Shown here in pieces: positions 17,236 to 25,250 of a stretch of 64,000 bases of DNA. This stretch comes from Microcaldota archaeon. GTDB lineage: Archaea > Micrarchaeota > Micrarchaeia > Micrarchaeales > Micrarchaeaceae. Location: contig JAJZAJ010000001.1 in NCBI GenBank assembly GCA_021799475.1, positions 1 through 64,000 of the forward strand, read 5' to 3'. The notes below the pieces were generated by a model. It was not told the origin of the DNA. It did not search any database and saw only the letters and a program-made list of their open reading frames with translations. The position numbers and the translations under genes are program-made. The stretch's first letter is position 1, and each line of letters begins with the position of its first letter.

Positions 17236-17835
17236 TGACTTCGGGAGCTTCACTCCCTTCATTTTACCGACCTCCGCCAGCACCCTCTCCCTGAACTTTG
17301 GTTTGTACCTCTTGAGGTATCTATTAAGATTTTTTATATTCATTGACTTGATCAGGCCGGGCCATAGCTCGTCCCTTATGCCGTTGTCGAAGTATATCAT
17401 GTCTATGATTGTCTTCTCTATGTCTGATACAGGTATCCAAAAATCCCCGTATTTGACAAGACTGTAGCCAAAGAAATGCTCTTTTCGCACCCTATAAACC
17501 ACATAGTTCCTTCCTTTGAATTGCCTAACTCCCATCCTTACGTTCCTAGCGGTCAGCACAAGAGGATTTGTGCCTTGTAACGATAAACGCCTTATCCTTA
17601 ATGCATCCTCAAGGCCGTAGTAGAAAGGCTGGAATGCAAATCCGACCACCGTAACATCATCATGGAAAGTATAGATGCCCCTAGTTATCCTTGCTATCTC
17701 ACCTTTTGATAGCAGTAGGTGCAGAAGCCTCTTGGAATACTTCTTGCCTACGCCCATCGTTCTCAGCTCGCTTGCCTTGAAAACGGGAAAACTCGGGTTT
17801 GCAAACCGTTTCCTTATGTCCTTTACATGTTTCAT
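17221..17835 (-). CDS. AbiEi-type antitoxin / transcriptional regulator
   Basis: The 204-residue protein has an N-terminal winged helix of the AbiEi family, with KYSKRLLHLLLSKGEIARI followed by GIYTFHDD. The C-terminal antitoxin domain follows. In type IV systems this protein represses the operon and counteracts the AbiEii nucleotidyltransferase. It overlaps the toxin stop at ATGA (17832-17835), with the toxin gene first, the reverse of many AbiE operons. Its last codons border the TnpB remnant and may be altered. Confidence 0.75.
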   Translation of the reverse strand: MKHVKDIRKRFANPSFPVFKASELRTMGVGKKYSKRLLHLLLSKGEIARITRGIYTFHDDVTVVGFAFQPFYYGLEDALRIRRLSLQGTNPLVLTARNVRMGVRQFKGRNYVVYRVRKEHFFGYSLVKYGDFWIPVSDIEKTIIDMIYFDNGIRDELWPGLIKSMNIKNLNRYLKRYKPKFRERVLAEVGKMKGVKLPKSRSGR

Positions 17836-18491
17836 TTTAACTTACCACTCATATAGTCCACCATGTCGTTAAATGAAGGGATAACGCCGCTGAGAATGAT
17901 TCCCTCGATGCCTCCTTTTCCTTCGAGTGGAGGTTCTATCGCCTTGAGGAAGCGCTTCAGGCATTTTTCCATCCCTTTGTCACCCTCTATTCTGCCAAAA
18001 AGCTGGTATATGTCGTACAGGTCACGTAAGTAGTGCCTGCTTTGGTATGCGTGTATTTTCTCCAAAATAAAGCTCTGTGGTGTCAAAGTGCGGATGCTCA
18101 GCATAGTGCCGTCCACCCTTTCGTAAGGCAAGCTCACAAAAGCGGTTTTCTTCTTTGATGGAGCTATCTCCACTTTCATGTCCACGTTTCCATCCGAAAC
18201 CGTCACAAATACTGCCAAACCTATATGCACTATCTCTTTTAGTAGCATTCCTTTCTTCGCTATCTCCCCTGTTATGTTTTCCCAAAGAAGTCTGGATTCT
18301 TTCTTGGAGCTTATGTAGCCAGCTATGTCATAGGAAAACCTGTTGCCTCCATAACATCTCCAGATCGCAGTGCCACCGTGCATGATAAACTCAGTATCGA
18401 ACGAATATATCATTTCTATGAATCTGTCCTGAAGCTCCGCTAGTGCTTTGAACTCAGGCCTGTTTAGCTTGGTAATTAAAGGTTCTGCCAT
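17832..18491 (-). CDS. AbiEii-type nucleotidyltransferase toxin with altered DxD
   Basis: The protein shows the family motif HGGTAIWRCYGGNRFS, but the catalytic acidic pair normally read as S-x-D-[IL]-D is here S-Y-D-I-A. The second Asp is replaced by Ala (residue 57 from ATG 18491). A later acidic strand (GNVDMKVEIAPS) is present. Related enzymes transfer nucleotides to tRNA acceptor ends. ATG 18491 after GGTGCCGGT is preferred over ATG 18512, which lies near the expected transcription start. The frame is intact. Confidence 0.75.
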   Translation of the reverse strand: MAEPLITKLNRPEFKALAELQDRFIEMIYSFDTEFIMHGGTAIWRCYGGNRFSYDIAGYISSKKESRLLWENITGEIAKKGMLLKEIVHIGLAVFVTVSDGNVDMKVEIAPSKKKTAFVSLPYERVDGTMLSIRTLTPQSFILEKIHAYQSRHYLRDLYDIYQLFGRIEGDKGMEKCLKRFLKAIEPPLEGKGGIEGIILSGVIPSFNDMVDYMSGKLK

Positions 18492-18512
18492 ACCGGCACC
18501 GATTGAACACAT

Positions 18513-18540
18513 ATATATTGCACAAGCAATATTTATACCT
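18513..18540 (-). promoter_or_regulatory. AbiE promoter with inverted repeat operator
   Basis: On the minus strand a TATA box (TATAAATA, 18532-18539) is followed by a perfect 7-bp inverted repeat, ATATTGC (18515-18521) with GCAATAT (18526-18532). The repeat lies between the TATA box and the likely transcription start near 18510. This is a good position for autorepression by the AbiEi protein. Confidence 0.65.
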
Positions 18541-18718
18541 ATGGTACAATATATTGTTACTTAGGTACTTATATTTTATTTCAACATATGACAAACACGC
18601 AGCGCTCACGCAGGGATGAAATAAAAAAGAAAAAGGATGATAGTCTTGAGGTATTAATGCGAGGAAAAAACGCATTAGCTTTCCGATGCACACTGTACCT
18701 TAAACTTGAAAAGTTTTT

Positions 18719-20202
18719 AGGTGATCTATCCGCAGGTTCCCCTACGGATACCTTGTTATGCCTTAGCCCTCCTCACAGAACTTTAATTCGAAAGCATCAA
18801 AAGACGCTGCCTCATTAAAGCCCCACTTGGGTGACTTGGCAGGCGGTGTGTGCAAGGAGCAGGGACAGATTCACCGCACGATGGTGACATGCGATTACTA
18901 GGGATTCCAGCTTCATGAGGGTGAGTTGCAACCCTCAATCCGAACCTGGGTTGGTTTTAGGGGATTGGCTTCGCCTTTCGGCGTTGCAGCCCATTGTGCC
19001 AACCTTTGTATGTCACGTGTAGCCCGGGAGATTCAGAGCATACTGACGTACCGTCGCCCCTTCCTTCCTCCTCTTTAAACAGAGGCGGTCTCGGCAGAGT
19101 GCCCCGTTCTTCGCAGAACAGGTAGCAACTGCCAACAGAGGTCTCGCTCGTTACCGGACTTAACCGGACAGTTCACACCACGAGCTGACGATCGCCATGC
19201 ACTACCTCTCGGCTCGTCAGGCAAGATCTTTAGTCTGGCCTTCACACTGCCGTCGCTCCCGGTAATATTCCCGACGTATTATTCAATTAAACCGCAACAT
19301 CCACCCCTTGTGTGCTCCCCCGCCAATTGCTTTAAGTTTTAACCTTGCGGCCGTACTCCCCAGGCGGCAGACTTAACACTTTCGCTACGGTACTGCAAAC
19401 GTTCAAGACATTTGCAACACCAGAGTCTGCATAATTTACTGCTAGGGCTACTCGGGTATCTAATCCGATTCGTTCTCCTAGCCTTCGCTCCTCACTGTCG
19501 GATGCGTTCTGGTAAGGCGCCTTCGCCACCGTTGGTCCTCATAAGATTACAGGATTTTACCCCTCCCTCATGAGTACCCCTTACCTCACCCGCTCCCTAG
19601 CCTACAGGTATCTCATGCACGCATTGACGTTGAGCGCCAATATTTCACATGAGACGGTGTAAGCCAGCTACGAGCGCTTTAAGCCCAATAATCGTGGATA
19701 CCACTTGTGCCGCCGGTATTACCGTGGCGGCTGGCACCGGTCTTGCCCGGCACTTATTCGCCAAGCTTGCTATACTTGGCAAAAGGTTCACCGAAGTGAA
19801 CCACTCGGATTCCCCCCATCACACTTACGTGCATTGTGGAGTTTGCGCGCCTGCTGCACGCCGTAGCGCTAGGGCCCTTGTCTCAGTGCCCTTCTGGGGG
19901 CCTATACTCTCATATCCCCTACTGGTTATAGGTATGGTGGGCCGTTACCCCGCCATCTGCCTGATCAGGTGCAGTCCCATCGTAAAGCAGTAATGCTCCA
20001 ATTTACAACTTTTTCAACTATGGCTCCTTCCAGATGCCATAGCCTATGTGGGATTAACCACAGTTTCCCGTGGGTGTCCCCCTCTTTACGGTAGGTTGAC
20101 TACATGTTACTCAGCCGTACGCCGCCGTATCAAGTGATACAGCTGACTTGCATGGCTGTCGAAATCCGATAGCGGTATCCTCCAGCAGCATCGACTGGAG
20201 TC
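18719..20202 (-). rRNA. rrs: 16S ribosomal RNA
   Basis: About 1.48 kb of archaeal 16S rRNA lies on the minus strand. The 5' end aligns at CCAGTCGATGCTGCTGGAGG and the 3' end at GTAGGGGAACCTGCGGAT and AGATCACCT. The tail continues as AAAAAC instead of CCT, so the usual anti-Shine-Dalgarno CCUCC is absent. The bases just past CACCT can fold into a hairpin (18698-18721) that pairs CCU with AGG. No 23S, 5S or tRNA-Ala gene follows in the window. Confidence 0.97.
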
Positions 20203-20416
20203 GATGTTCCGGAAAAGCTGCTTCTAATTCTTAAAAGCTGATTGTGCGTTTATTTCCTCTTTGCACTCCTCAAGACTATATCCAATTCCAAGCAGGAATT
20301 TTCACTACTCGCACCGAACGGTGGGAGTTCCTAAGCTCGTTCTGCTCACCCCGATGGAAAACCATCAGGAAACATAAGAATAGGCAACACTATTTTACAG
20401 AGTAAAGTATTTATAG
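20203..20416 (-). promoter_or_regulatory. 16S rRNA promoter and leader
   Basis: A minus-strand TATA box (TATAAATAC, about 20407-20415) gives a predicted start near 20385 and a leader of about 180 nt before the mature 16S end. The leader holds two short hairpins (CACCG-AA-CGGTG and GATGG-AAAA-CCATC) that may belong to the precursor processing structure. Confidence 0.6.
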
Positions 20417-20429
20417 ATTGTGATGGAGT

Positions 20430-20520
20430 TGCGATGGCATTTCGGTGCCGGGTCCTAAAATTACCATGATGAATAGGCCGTCATCGGAAAACATCGGGTG
20501 AATTTTTTGTGTTTTTTGTG
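20430..20520 (+). ncRNA. possible small RNA between 16S and rhodanese genes
   Basis: A plus-strand TATA-like run (TTTATAGA, 20409-20416) is followed by about 70 bases with small hairpins (GGCA-TTTCGG-TGCC and GATGA/TCATC), a box-C-like ATGATGA, then T-rich tracts (20501-20525) like an archaeal terminator. No box D is visible, so it is not a clear C/D guide. A separate perfect hairpin (ACGGGCT-AAAG-AGCCCGT) lies near 20553-20572. Confidence 0.3.
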
Positions 20521-20616
20521 TTTTCTATTACTCCACCATATTCGATGCACTACGACGGGCTAAAGAGCCCGTGAAAAAGCTTTAAATATAGGGTGCTTCT
20601 ATATAGCGGCGATAAA

Positions 20617-20937
20617 ATGGAAAATCAGGCTGGAGAGATAGGGGTAGAGCAGGCACTCGCTCTCGTAAATTCCGGAAAATCGATTTTTGTCTGGATAGGC
20701 GGTTGGTCAACCATGCCGCTTGCCGACCTGCTCGAGATAGACGGCAACAAGGTAATCGAGGCAAACCCATTTGACCTCATAGAAAATTATCCTGAAGAGC
20801 TCAAGGGATATGATAAGCCTATCTTCGTCTGCCACCACGGGGTAGCATCATACGAGATAATCAATGAACTCAAGGAGAAGGGGATAGAGGGTTATAGCCT
20901 TGCCGGAGGGATAGAGGAGATAAAGAGGAGACGCTGA
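20617..20937 (+). CDS. rhodanese-like domain protein
   Basis: The 106-residue protein is a single rhodanese domain. The expected catalytic Cys lies in FVCHHGVASYEI, followed by GYSLAGGIEEI. It may handle persulfide sulfur for tRNA thiolation or cofactor synthesis. ATG 20617 is favoured because a TATA box (TTTAAATATA, 20581-20590) lies about 30 bases upstream, giving a leaderless mRNA. Confidence 0.85.
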   Translation: MENQAGEIGVEQALALVNSGKSIFVWIGGWSTMPLADLLEIDGNKVIEANPFDLIENYPEELKGYDKPIFVCHHGVASYEIINELKEKGIEGYSLAGGIEEIKRRR

Positions 20938-21035
20938 ATTATTCAACGCCTTTGCGAAGGATATGTTTTCTGTTCCTCGGCAAAAGCCTTCTCTTGAAGC
21001 CTTATGCCGTCTCCCCGGATGTAGCTCCTCGTGTC

Positions 21036-21548
21036 CTATGATTCTTTCATTGCTCTGTCAATCATAAGTCTGAACCATGGTGCATATTTTTCAGGGATTA
21101 TTTCCATTTCTTCCTTGATTTCTTTAAGACTCATCCATTTCCAGTCCATTACCTCGCTCGTATTTATTCTTGGTTCTCCGTCATAATTGCCGAACAGGAC
21201 GTGGTCGTATTCATATTCCGTGAGTCCGCTGCCTACATCTGCCTTGTATATGAATGTGAATGCTTCGCGCATATCGCAGTCGAATCCCATCTCTTCCTTC
21301 AGCCTGCGATGTCCTGTAGCAATGACGCTCTCCCCAGGCATAGGGTGGCTGCATGTCGTATTGGCCCACAGTCCTGCGGCGTGGTACTTTGTCAATGCCC
21401 TGCGCTGCAGCATAACTCCTCCTTTTGAATTGAATACGAGTACAGAAATAGCGCGGTGGAGTTTGCCGCCGTTCTGGTGCGCCTTGAGTTTCTCTTCCCT
21501 GTCCAACTCCCTGTCTTTCTCATCGACCAGGACTACCATTTGCTCCAT
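21036..21548 (-). CDS. idi: isopentenyl-diphosphate delta-isomerase, type I
   Basis: This NUDIX-fold enzyme interconverts IPP and DMAPP for isoprenoid lipid synthesis. The catalytic Cys66 lies in NTTCSHP and the acidic pair in TEYEYDHV (Glu111, Glu113). The NUDIX-like helix RRLKEEMG is present. Most archaea use the unrelated type II enzyme, so the type I form is notable. It follows DUF99 and the prenyl synthase on the same strand with gaps of under 40 bases, which makes a lipid operon. Confidence 0.92.
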   Translation of the reverse strand: MEQMVVLVDEKDRELDREEKLKAHQNGGKLHRAISVLVFNSKGGVMLQRRALTKYHAAGLWANTTCSHPMPGESVIATGHRRLKEEMGFDCDMREAFTFIYKADVGSGLTEYEYDHVLFGNYDGEPRINTSEVMDWKWMSLKEIKEEMEIIPEKYAPWFRLMIDRAMKES

Positions 21549-21585
21549 TCAATCAGTCTATCGCATGCCATTGCCATATCTGCGC

Positions 21586-22140
21586 TCATATCCTGCCTTT
21601 CGATTCCCCTGTAGATACGCCTCTAGCTATAATATGCGCAAGTCGCAGCAGTTTAACTGCAGATGTGATTATATTCCTTACTCCAACATCGTCAAGGGAC
21701 GACTGCACATAAAATCCGCTGCTCCTGTTTTGATCCATCTTCCTGAATCTGTCGAGCAGAATCATACGCTCCTCGACACCTACCCCTTTAATCTTGGAAT
21801 GATGCTTCAGGGCAGCCGCGAGTTTTGCCGGGTGCGGCTTCGTTCTTGTCAACGACAAAAACTTGGTGCCCGTATGGTTTTCCAGTTTTACGGTATCTAT
21901 AAGGTTCAGTCCGGCAAGAGCGATTCCGTTCGTTGCTATGACCCTTATCTGCTCGCCGAACCTTGTGTTCCTGAGCATCCTTATTATTTTACTGGTAGCA
22001 TCTGTGCCGTCCACGGAGACCCTTGAGGATAGCACGCCTTCTACTATGCCATCCCTGCCTACTATACCTATCAAGAGAGTAGTCCGCCTGTGCTGTATCG
22101 GCGCTGTCGCGAGAGCCAGTATACGAACGCCGCTTTTCAT
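21586..22140 (-). CDS. DUF99 family protein (endonuclease V-like)
   Basis: The 184-residue protein follows the archaeal DUF99 pattern: an N-terminal strand RILALATAP where the family has a DD-containing strand, LLIGIVGRDG, and a central ATNGIALAGLNLID strand-helix. The fold is related to endonuclease V (RNase H-like). The biological role is not established. It lies between the genes for prenyl synthase and IDI. Confidence 0.78.
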   Translation of the reverse strand: MKSGVRILALATAPIQHRRTTLLIGIVGRDGIVEGVLSSRVSVDGTDATSKIIRMLRNTRFGEQIRVIATNGIALAGLNLIDTVKLENHTGTKFLSLTRTKPHPAKLAAALKHHSKIKGVGVEERMILLDRFRKMDQNRSSGFYVQSSLDDVGVRNIITSAVKLLRLAHIIARGVSTGESKGRI

Positions 22141-22171
22141 GGTGGTCGTTTCACATCTTTGCTATAAGAGC

Positions 22172-23224
22172 CTATTTGTCCCTTTTGTAGAGCGCGTGCA
22201 TTGCACCTTGCAGTAGCTCCGTATATTCGTTTTTCGGGAAACTCTGCTTGTATTTCTCTATCAGTGCGTCGGCGCTTTTGCCGCGCTCATCGACTATACT
22301 CTTTGCATATTCTAATCCTTTATACTTGAGCACCATCTCCTCGATGAACTTTATTTCCTCTTCGGTCTTCTCCTGTCTCTTCTTTTTGTATATAGCGTCT
22401 AGCTCCATCTTCTCTTTAGGTGTTGCATTCCTGTAAGCATGCAGTACCATTAGGGTTAGCTTTCCCTCGTATAGGTCCCCCAGCCGCTTTTTCCCAAAAT
22501 GTTTTTCGTCGGCTGTCATGTCAAGTATATCATCCATTATCTGGAATGCTATGCCTACCTGCGTGCCGATCTCTTTGAGCATTTCAAGTGTCTTATCGTC
22601 GCCATGCCCCGCCGCTATCGCCCCGAGCTGCATCGGCCCGAATATCGTGTAGAAGCACGTCTTGCTGTCGACTATCCTGTAATAGAGCTCTTCGCTGGCC
22701 TGCTTTAAGTCTTTGGTATCGTGTATGAAGTGGTTCTCTATATACTGTCCCTCCACAGTGTACACGAGCATTTCATAGAACTTGTCGTAAAGCCTGTTAC
22801 CGTTTTCGCCTTTCGCAATAGCATAGTCCTTAAGCATCTTCCACATAGCCATCTGCCCGGAATTAGTCGCATTGAATGAATGCACCCAGCCGTAAATCTT
22901 CTGCACTGCAGGAAGCCCCCTTCTGAGTTCTGAGTCATCCTCTATGTCATCCTGCATCAGTATCCAATCTTCTGACAGCTGCTGAGCAGCAGCAGGCAGA
23001 TACAGGTCTTCCGGCTTTGCACCGTACATAAGCCCGGTAAGCATCAGGAGCCCGGGCCTTGCATACTTGCCCTGCCTCTCTATGTAGTCACGCATTATCT
23101 TGTAGTGCGCTACAGGCTCTTTGAGTTGCACGTATCTGCCTATCATGTCATATATCGGCTTCCTGTGGAGCTCTATGAACTCTTTGAAAGTCAGCTGCTT
23201 CGTTGCATTTTCCAGTTTGGACAT
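22172..23224 (-). CDS. polyprenyl (geranylgeranyl-type) diphosphate synthase
   Basis: This trans-prenyltransferase builds the isoprenoid chains of ether lipids. The first Asp-rich motif is DDIEDD (residues 92-97) followed by RRG; the second is DDILD. The protein is about 350 residues, near the family norm. ATG 23224 is chosen because GGTGT stands four bases before it, matching the window's start register; ATG 23227 is also possible. It opens the operon with DUF99 and idi. Confidence 0.93.
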   Translation of the reverse strand: MSKLENATKQLTFKEFIELHRKPIYDMIGRYVQLKEPVAHYKIMRDYIERQGKYARPGLLMLTGLMYGAKPEDLYLPAAAQQLSEDWILMQDDIEDDSELRRGLPAVQKIYGWVHSFNATNSGQMAMWKMLKDYAIAKGENGNRLYDKFYEMLVYTVEGQYIENHFIHDTKDLKQASEELYYRIVDSKTCFYTIFGPMQLGAIAAGHGDDKTLEMLKEIGTQVGIAFQIMDDILDMTADEKHFGKKRLGDLYEGKLTLMVLHAYRNATPKEKMELDAIYKKKRQEKTEEEIKFIEEMVLKYKGLEYAKSIVDERGKSADALIEKYKQSFPKNEYTELLQGAMHALYKRDK

Positions 23225-23376
23225 CATTACACCTCGTCTGATTATAAAATAACGCATTTATTAAGCATGCGCCAGCCCACGACTATATCCAAACCCCGTG
23301 TTAGGCAGCTGCGGCAAAGCGCAAAGTCAGTAAAACATCTGGATATGAAATGGCTAGAAAGAAAGAAGAAAGAGAT

Positions 23377-24264
23377 TCAGAATAGATACAGCAGCACGTT
23401 TCCGACAAGCAGCGAAACTACCACGCCGATTAGTATCGGCAATGCCATCGGCATCGCACTCCTGTATACCGGCAGCTTCCTTTTAGGGATCTTCTTTTTC
23501 ATCTCCGTTATCATCGCAGTGCTCACCAGTTTGTTAAAACCTTTCACTTTCTTCTTGATCTCGGTTATCTCCCCCTTACGCATCAGGTTAAACGCGAGTA
23601 TGTCCTGGTCTTCCAATTGACGGGGCACCAGGAAGCTGATCATTGATCCGGTTATTGCTTTTTCAAATAACATTGTAACCATTGAGCTTACCATGATAAT
23701 TGCGATCAGCAGGAGCAGAGCTGCACCGGCGTGCATAACTAACGCGAGAAACAGGATGAACGCGACGTATGCCGCGGTTATGAAAATGGCTTTAGGCAGC
23801 TCTTTATGCGAAACATATGAGATTAATGGTTTCTTCAGAATCATCCACGCTCTCGGCAGATAATATACAGGAATTAGTATCAGCGCAGCTATGCCGCTGC
23901 TTATGAATACCGAGACTATGAATGGTATGTTGTACTGATACCCTGCATGTACAAGAAGAGGTATTCCCTGTACGGGCAGGAATAGCGATATCGCCGCGAA
24001 TTCTATCACGTCAGCGGCGCCCAGCTGCCCTGACTTATACATCAGGTAGCCTATCGCAAGTATTATTATGGCAATCAGACCGCTCTCTTCGATTACAGGC
24101 ACACTGCCCGTCGAGAGCGTGAAAAGCGCTGCCAATACAAGTGTGCCGTATGCGAACACAGTAGGCACATTTCTATTATTGAACAGGTCAAACAGCGCAT
24201 AAACAATGATCATGGCGGTCATTGCGATTATCGCTGATGTATCTGTATTGAGAACGAACATCAA
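23377..24264 (-). CDS. prepilin/preflagellin peptidase, A24 family
   Basis: This membrane aspartyl protease has about eight hydrophobic segments. The two catalytic Asp residues are Asp26 in YALFDLFNNRNVP and Asp85 in GQLGAADVIEF. The second sits in GAAD where most relatives have GxGD. The enzyme would cleave the class III signal peptides of the pilin-like proteins at 44.7, 49.6, 52.3, 53.2 and 56.9 kb. It lies alone upstream of the prenyl synthase gene. Confidence 0.88.
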   Translation of the reverse strand: MMFVLNTDTSAIIAMTAMIIVYALFDLFNNRNVPTVFAYGTLVLAALFTLSTGSVPVIEESGLIAIIILAIGYLMYKSGQLGAADVIEFAAISLFLPVQGIPLLVHAGYQYNIPFIVSVFISSGIAALILIPVYYLPRAWMILKKPLISYVSHKELPKAIFITAAYVAFILFLALVMHAGAALLLLIAIIMVSSMVTMLFEKAITGSMISFLVPRQLEDQDILAFNLMRKGEITEIKKKVKGFNKLVSTAMITEMKKKIPKRKLPVYRSAMPMALPILIGVVVSLLVGNVLLYLF

Positions 24265-24389
24265 ATCAACTTTATACCGTGCAACATAAGAAGCGAAGTA
24301 TTAATAGTATTATAGATTTATACCTTGCACTTCATTCCCGTGCTATATAAAACATATTGTTTTCCCGCTATGAGCTATTAGCTATTAGA

Positions 24390-24656
24390 TTACAACTTGA
24401 ATATAACCTTTCCGATTATTTCCTCTTTACCCACTACAAAGTCCTTGCTTTCCTGCTTGTTATCACCGGAAATGTAGTATCTCGCTCCTTCTGTTTTTGA
24501 AATCCTTTTTACCAGCAGCATGCCGCTTCCTTTCGCAACAACAACATCGTTGGCTTTGCATTTTGACCATCTGCTCACTATTATATAATCCCCGTCATTC
24601 AGAGATGGAAACATGCTCTGCTCCCTTACTTTCATTATTGAAATGGGAAAGCGCAA
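24390..24656 (-). CDS. sodX: S26-type peptidase, probable Ni-SOD maturation protease
   Basis: The 88-residue protein has the signal-peptidase-like Ser motif EQSMFPSLNDGD and a Lys in MLLVKRIS, the Ser/Lys dyad of S26/S24 enzymes. It has no membrane anchor. It lies three bases after sodN, the usual place for the protease that trims the nickel SOD propeptide. The start is TTG 24656 or ATG 24635. Confidence 0.85.
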   Translation of the reverse strand: MRFPISIMKVREQSMFPSLNDGDYIIVSRWSKCKANDVVVAKGSGMLLVKRISKTEGARYYISGDNKQESKDFVVGKEEIIGKVIFKL

Positions 24657-24659
24657 TGC

Positions 24660-25157
24660 TCACACCTTAGGGTATACTATTTCAGCTTCTGTCGGATAAA
24701 ATGACTTTGCCCTTTTTACCTCTACGTTCTTTGTTTTCCAGAACCATTCTGAAAACTGCAGAACTTTCGCAAGAAGCGCCCTGGCAGTATCTATGCTCGT
24801 GTCCTGCCTCGCTTTTGAAGCGGCCTTCATGATGTCAAAAACTAGCTGGTGCACCTCCTGCGTCGCCATCTCTGGCTTTGCGTAATCCCCCCATATTACC
24901 CTGACTTCGTGTTTCACGAGCTCTGCATGCTGCTCCTTGACCTGCACATACCTTATCATCTTGTTCCTCCCTTCTTGTGACATGTCATTTGATTTCGCAA
25001 GATCGGCTATCAGCATGTCCATCCTGAGGACAGTATGTGCTGCAACCTGCGCGAGATGCGGATCGTATATCCCGCACGGAATGTCGCAGTGGGCATGTGC
25101 TTCCTCGAAATGCAGTATTCTATCCGCTTTTTCCATTATGACTCTTGTTATTCCCAT
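24660..25157 (-). CDS. sodN: nickel-dependent superoxide dismutase
   Basis: This enzyme converts superoxide to oxygen and peroxide. The nickel hook HCDIPCGIY (His23, Cys24, Cys28) follows a 22-residue propeptide. After cleavage His23 becomes the N-terminus and ligates nickel with the two Cys. The remaining 140 residues form the four-helix bundle. ATG 25157 is favoured over TTG 25172, as a minus-strand TATA lies at 25185-25194. Ni-SOD is best known from actinobacteria and cyanobacteria, so an archaeal copy with its protease suggests transfer. Confidence 0.93.
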   Translation of the reverse strand: MGITRVIMEKADRILHFEEAHAHCDIPCGIYDPHLAQVAAHTVLRMDMLIADLAKSNDMSQEGRNKMIRYVQVKEQHAELVKHEVRVIWGDYAKPEMATQEVHQLVFDIMKAASKARQDTSIDTARALLAKVLQFSEWFWKTKNVEVKRAKSFYPTEAEIVYPKV

Positions 25158-25183
25158 CTTATCCCCGTTCAATTTGCCATGAA

Positions 25184-25236
25184 AGCTTTATAATATTTGA
25201 CAGCAATCTCCTAATATCAAAGTACAGATTTGTACT
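25184..25236. promoter_or_regulatory. divergent sodN/leuS promoter with inverted repeat
   Basis: One AT-rich core (CTTTATAATATTT, 25184-25196) can serve as TATA box in both directions, for sodN on the minus strand and leuS on the plus strand. On the leuS side lies an inverted repeat, AGTACA (25221-25226) with TGTACT (25231-25236). It would be in the mRNA leader as a hairpin or act as an operator. Confidence 0.5.
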
Positions 25237-25250
25237 CTGGCGCTGATTTC

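Noticed and set aside
19332-19993. short open frames within the 16S rRNA gene
   Set aside because: They lie in conserved rRNA helices and are not protein-coding.
21187-22026. 279-residue plus frame across idi and DUF99
   Set aside because: It crosses the boundary of two real minus-strand genes, so it cannot be an independent conserved gene.
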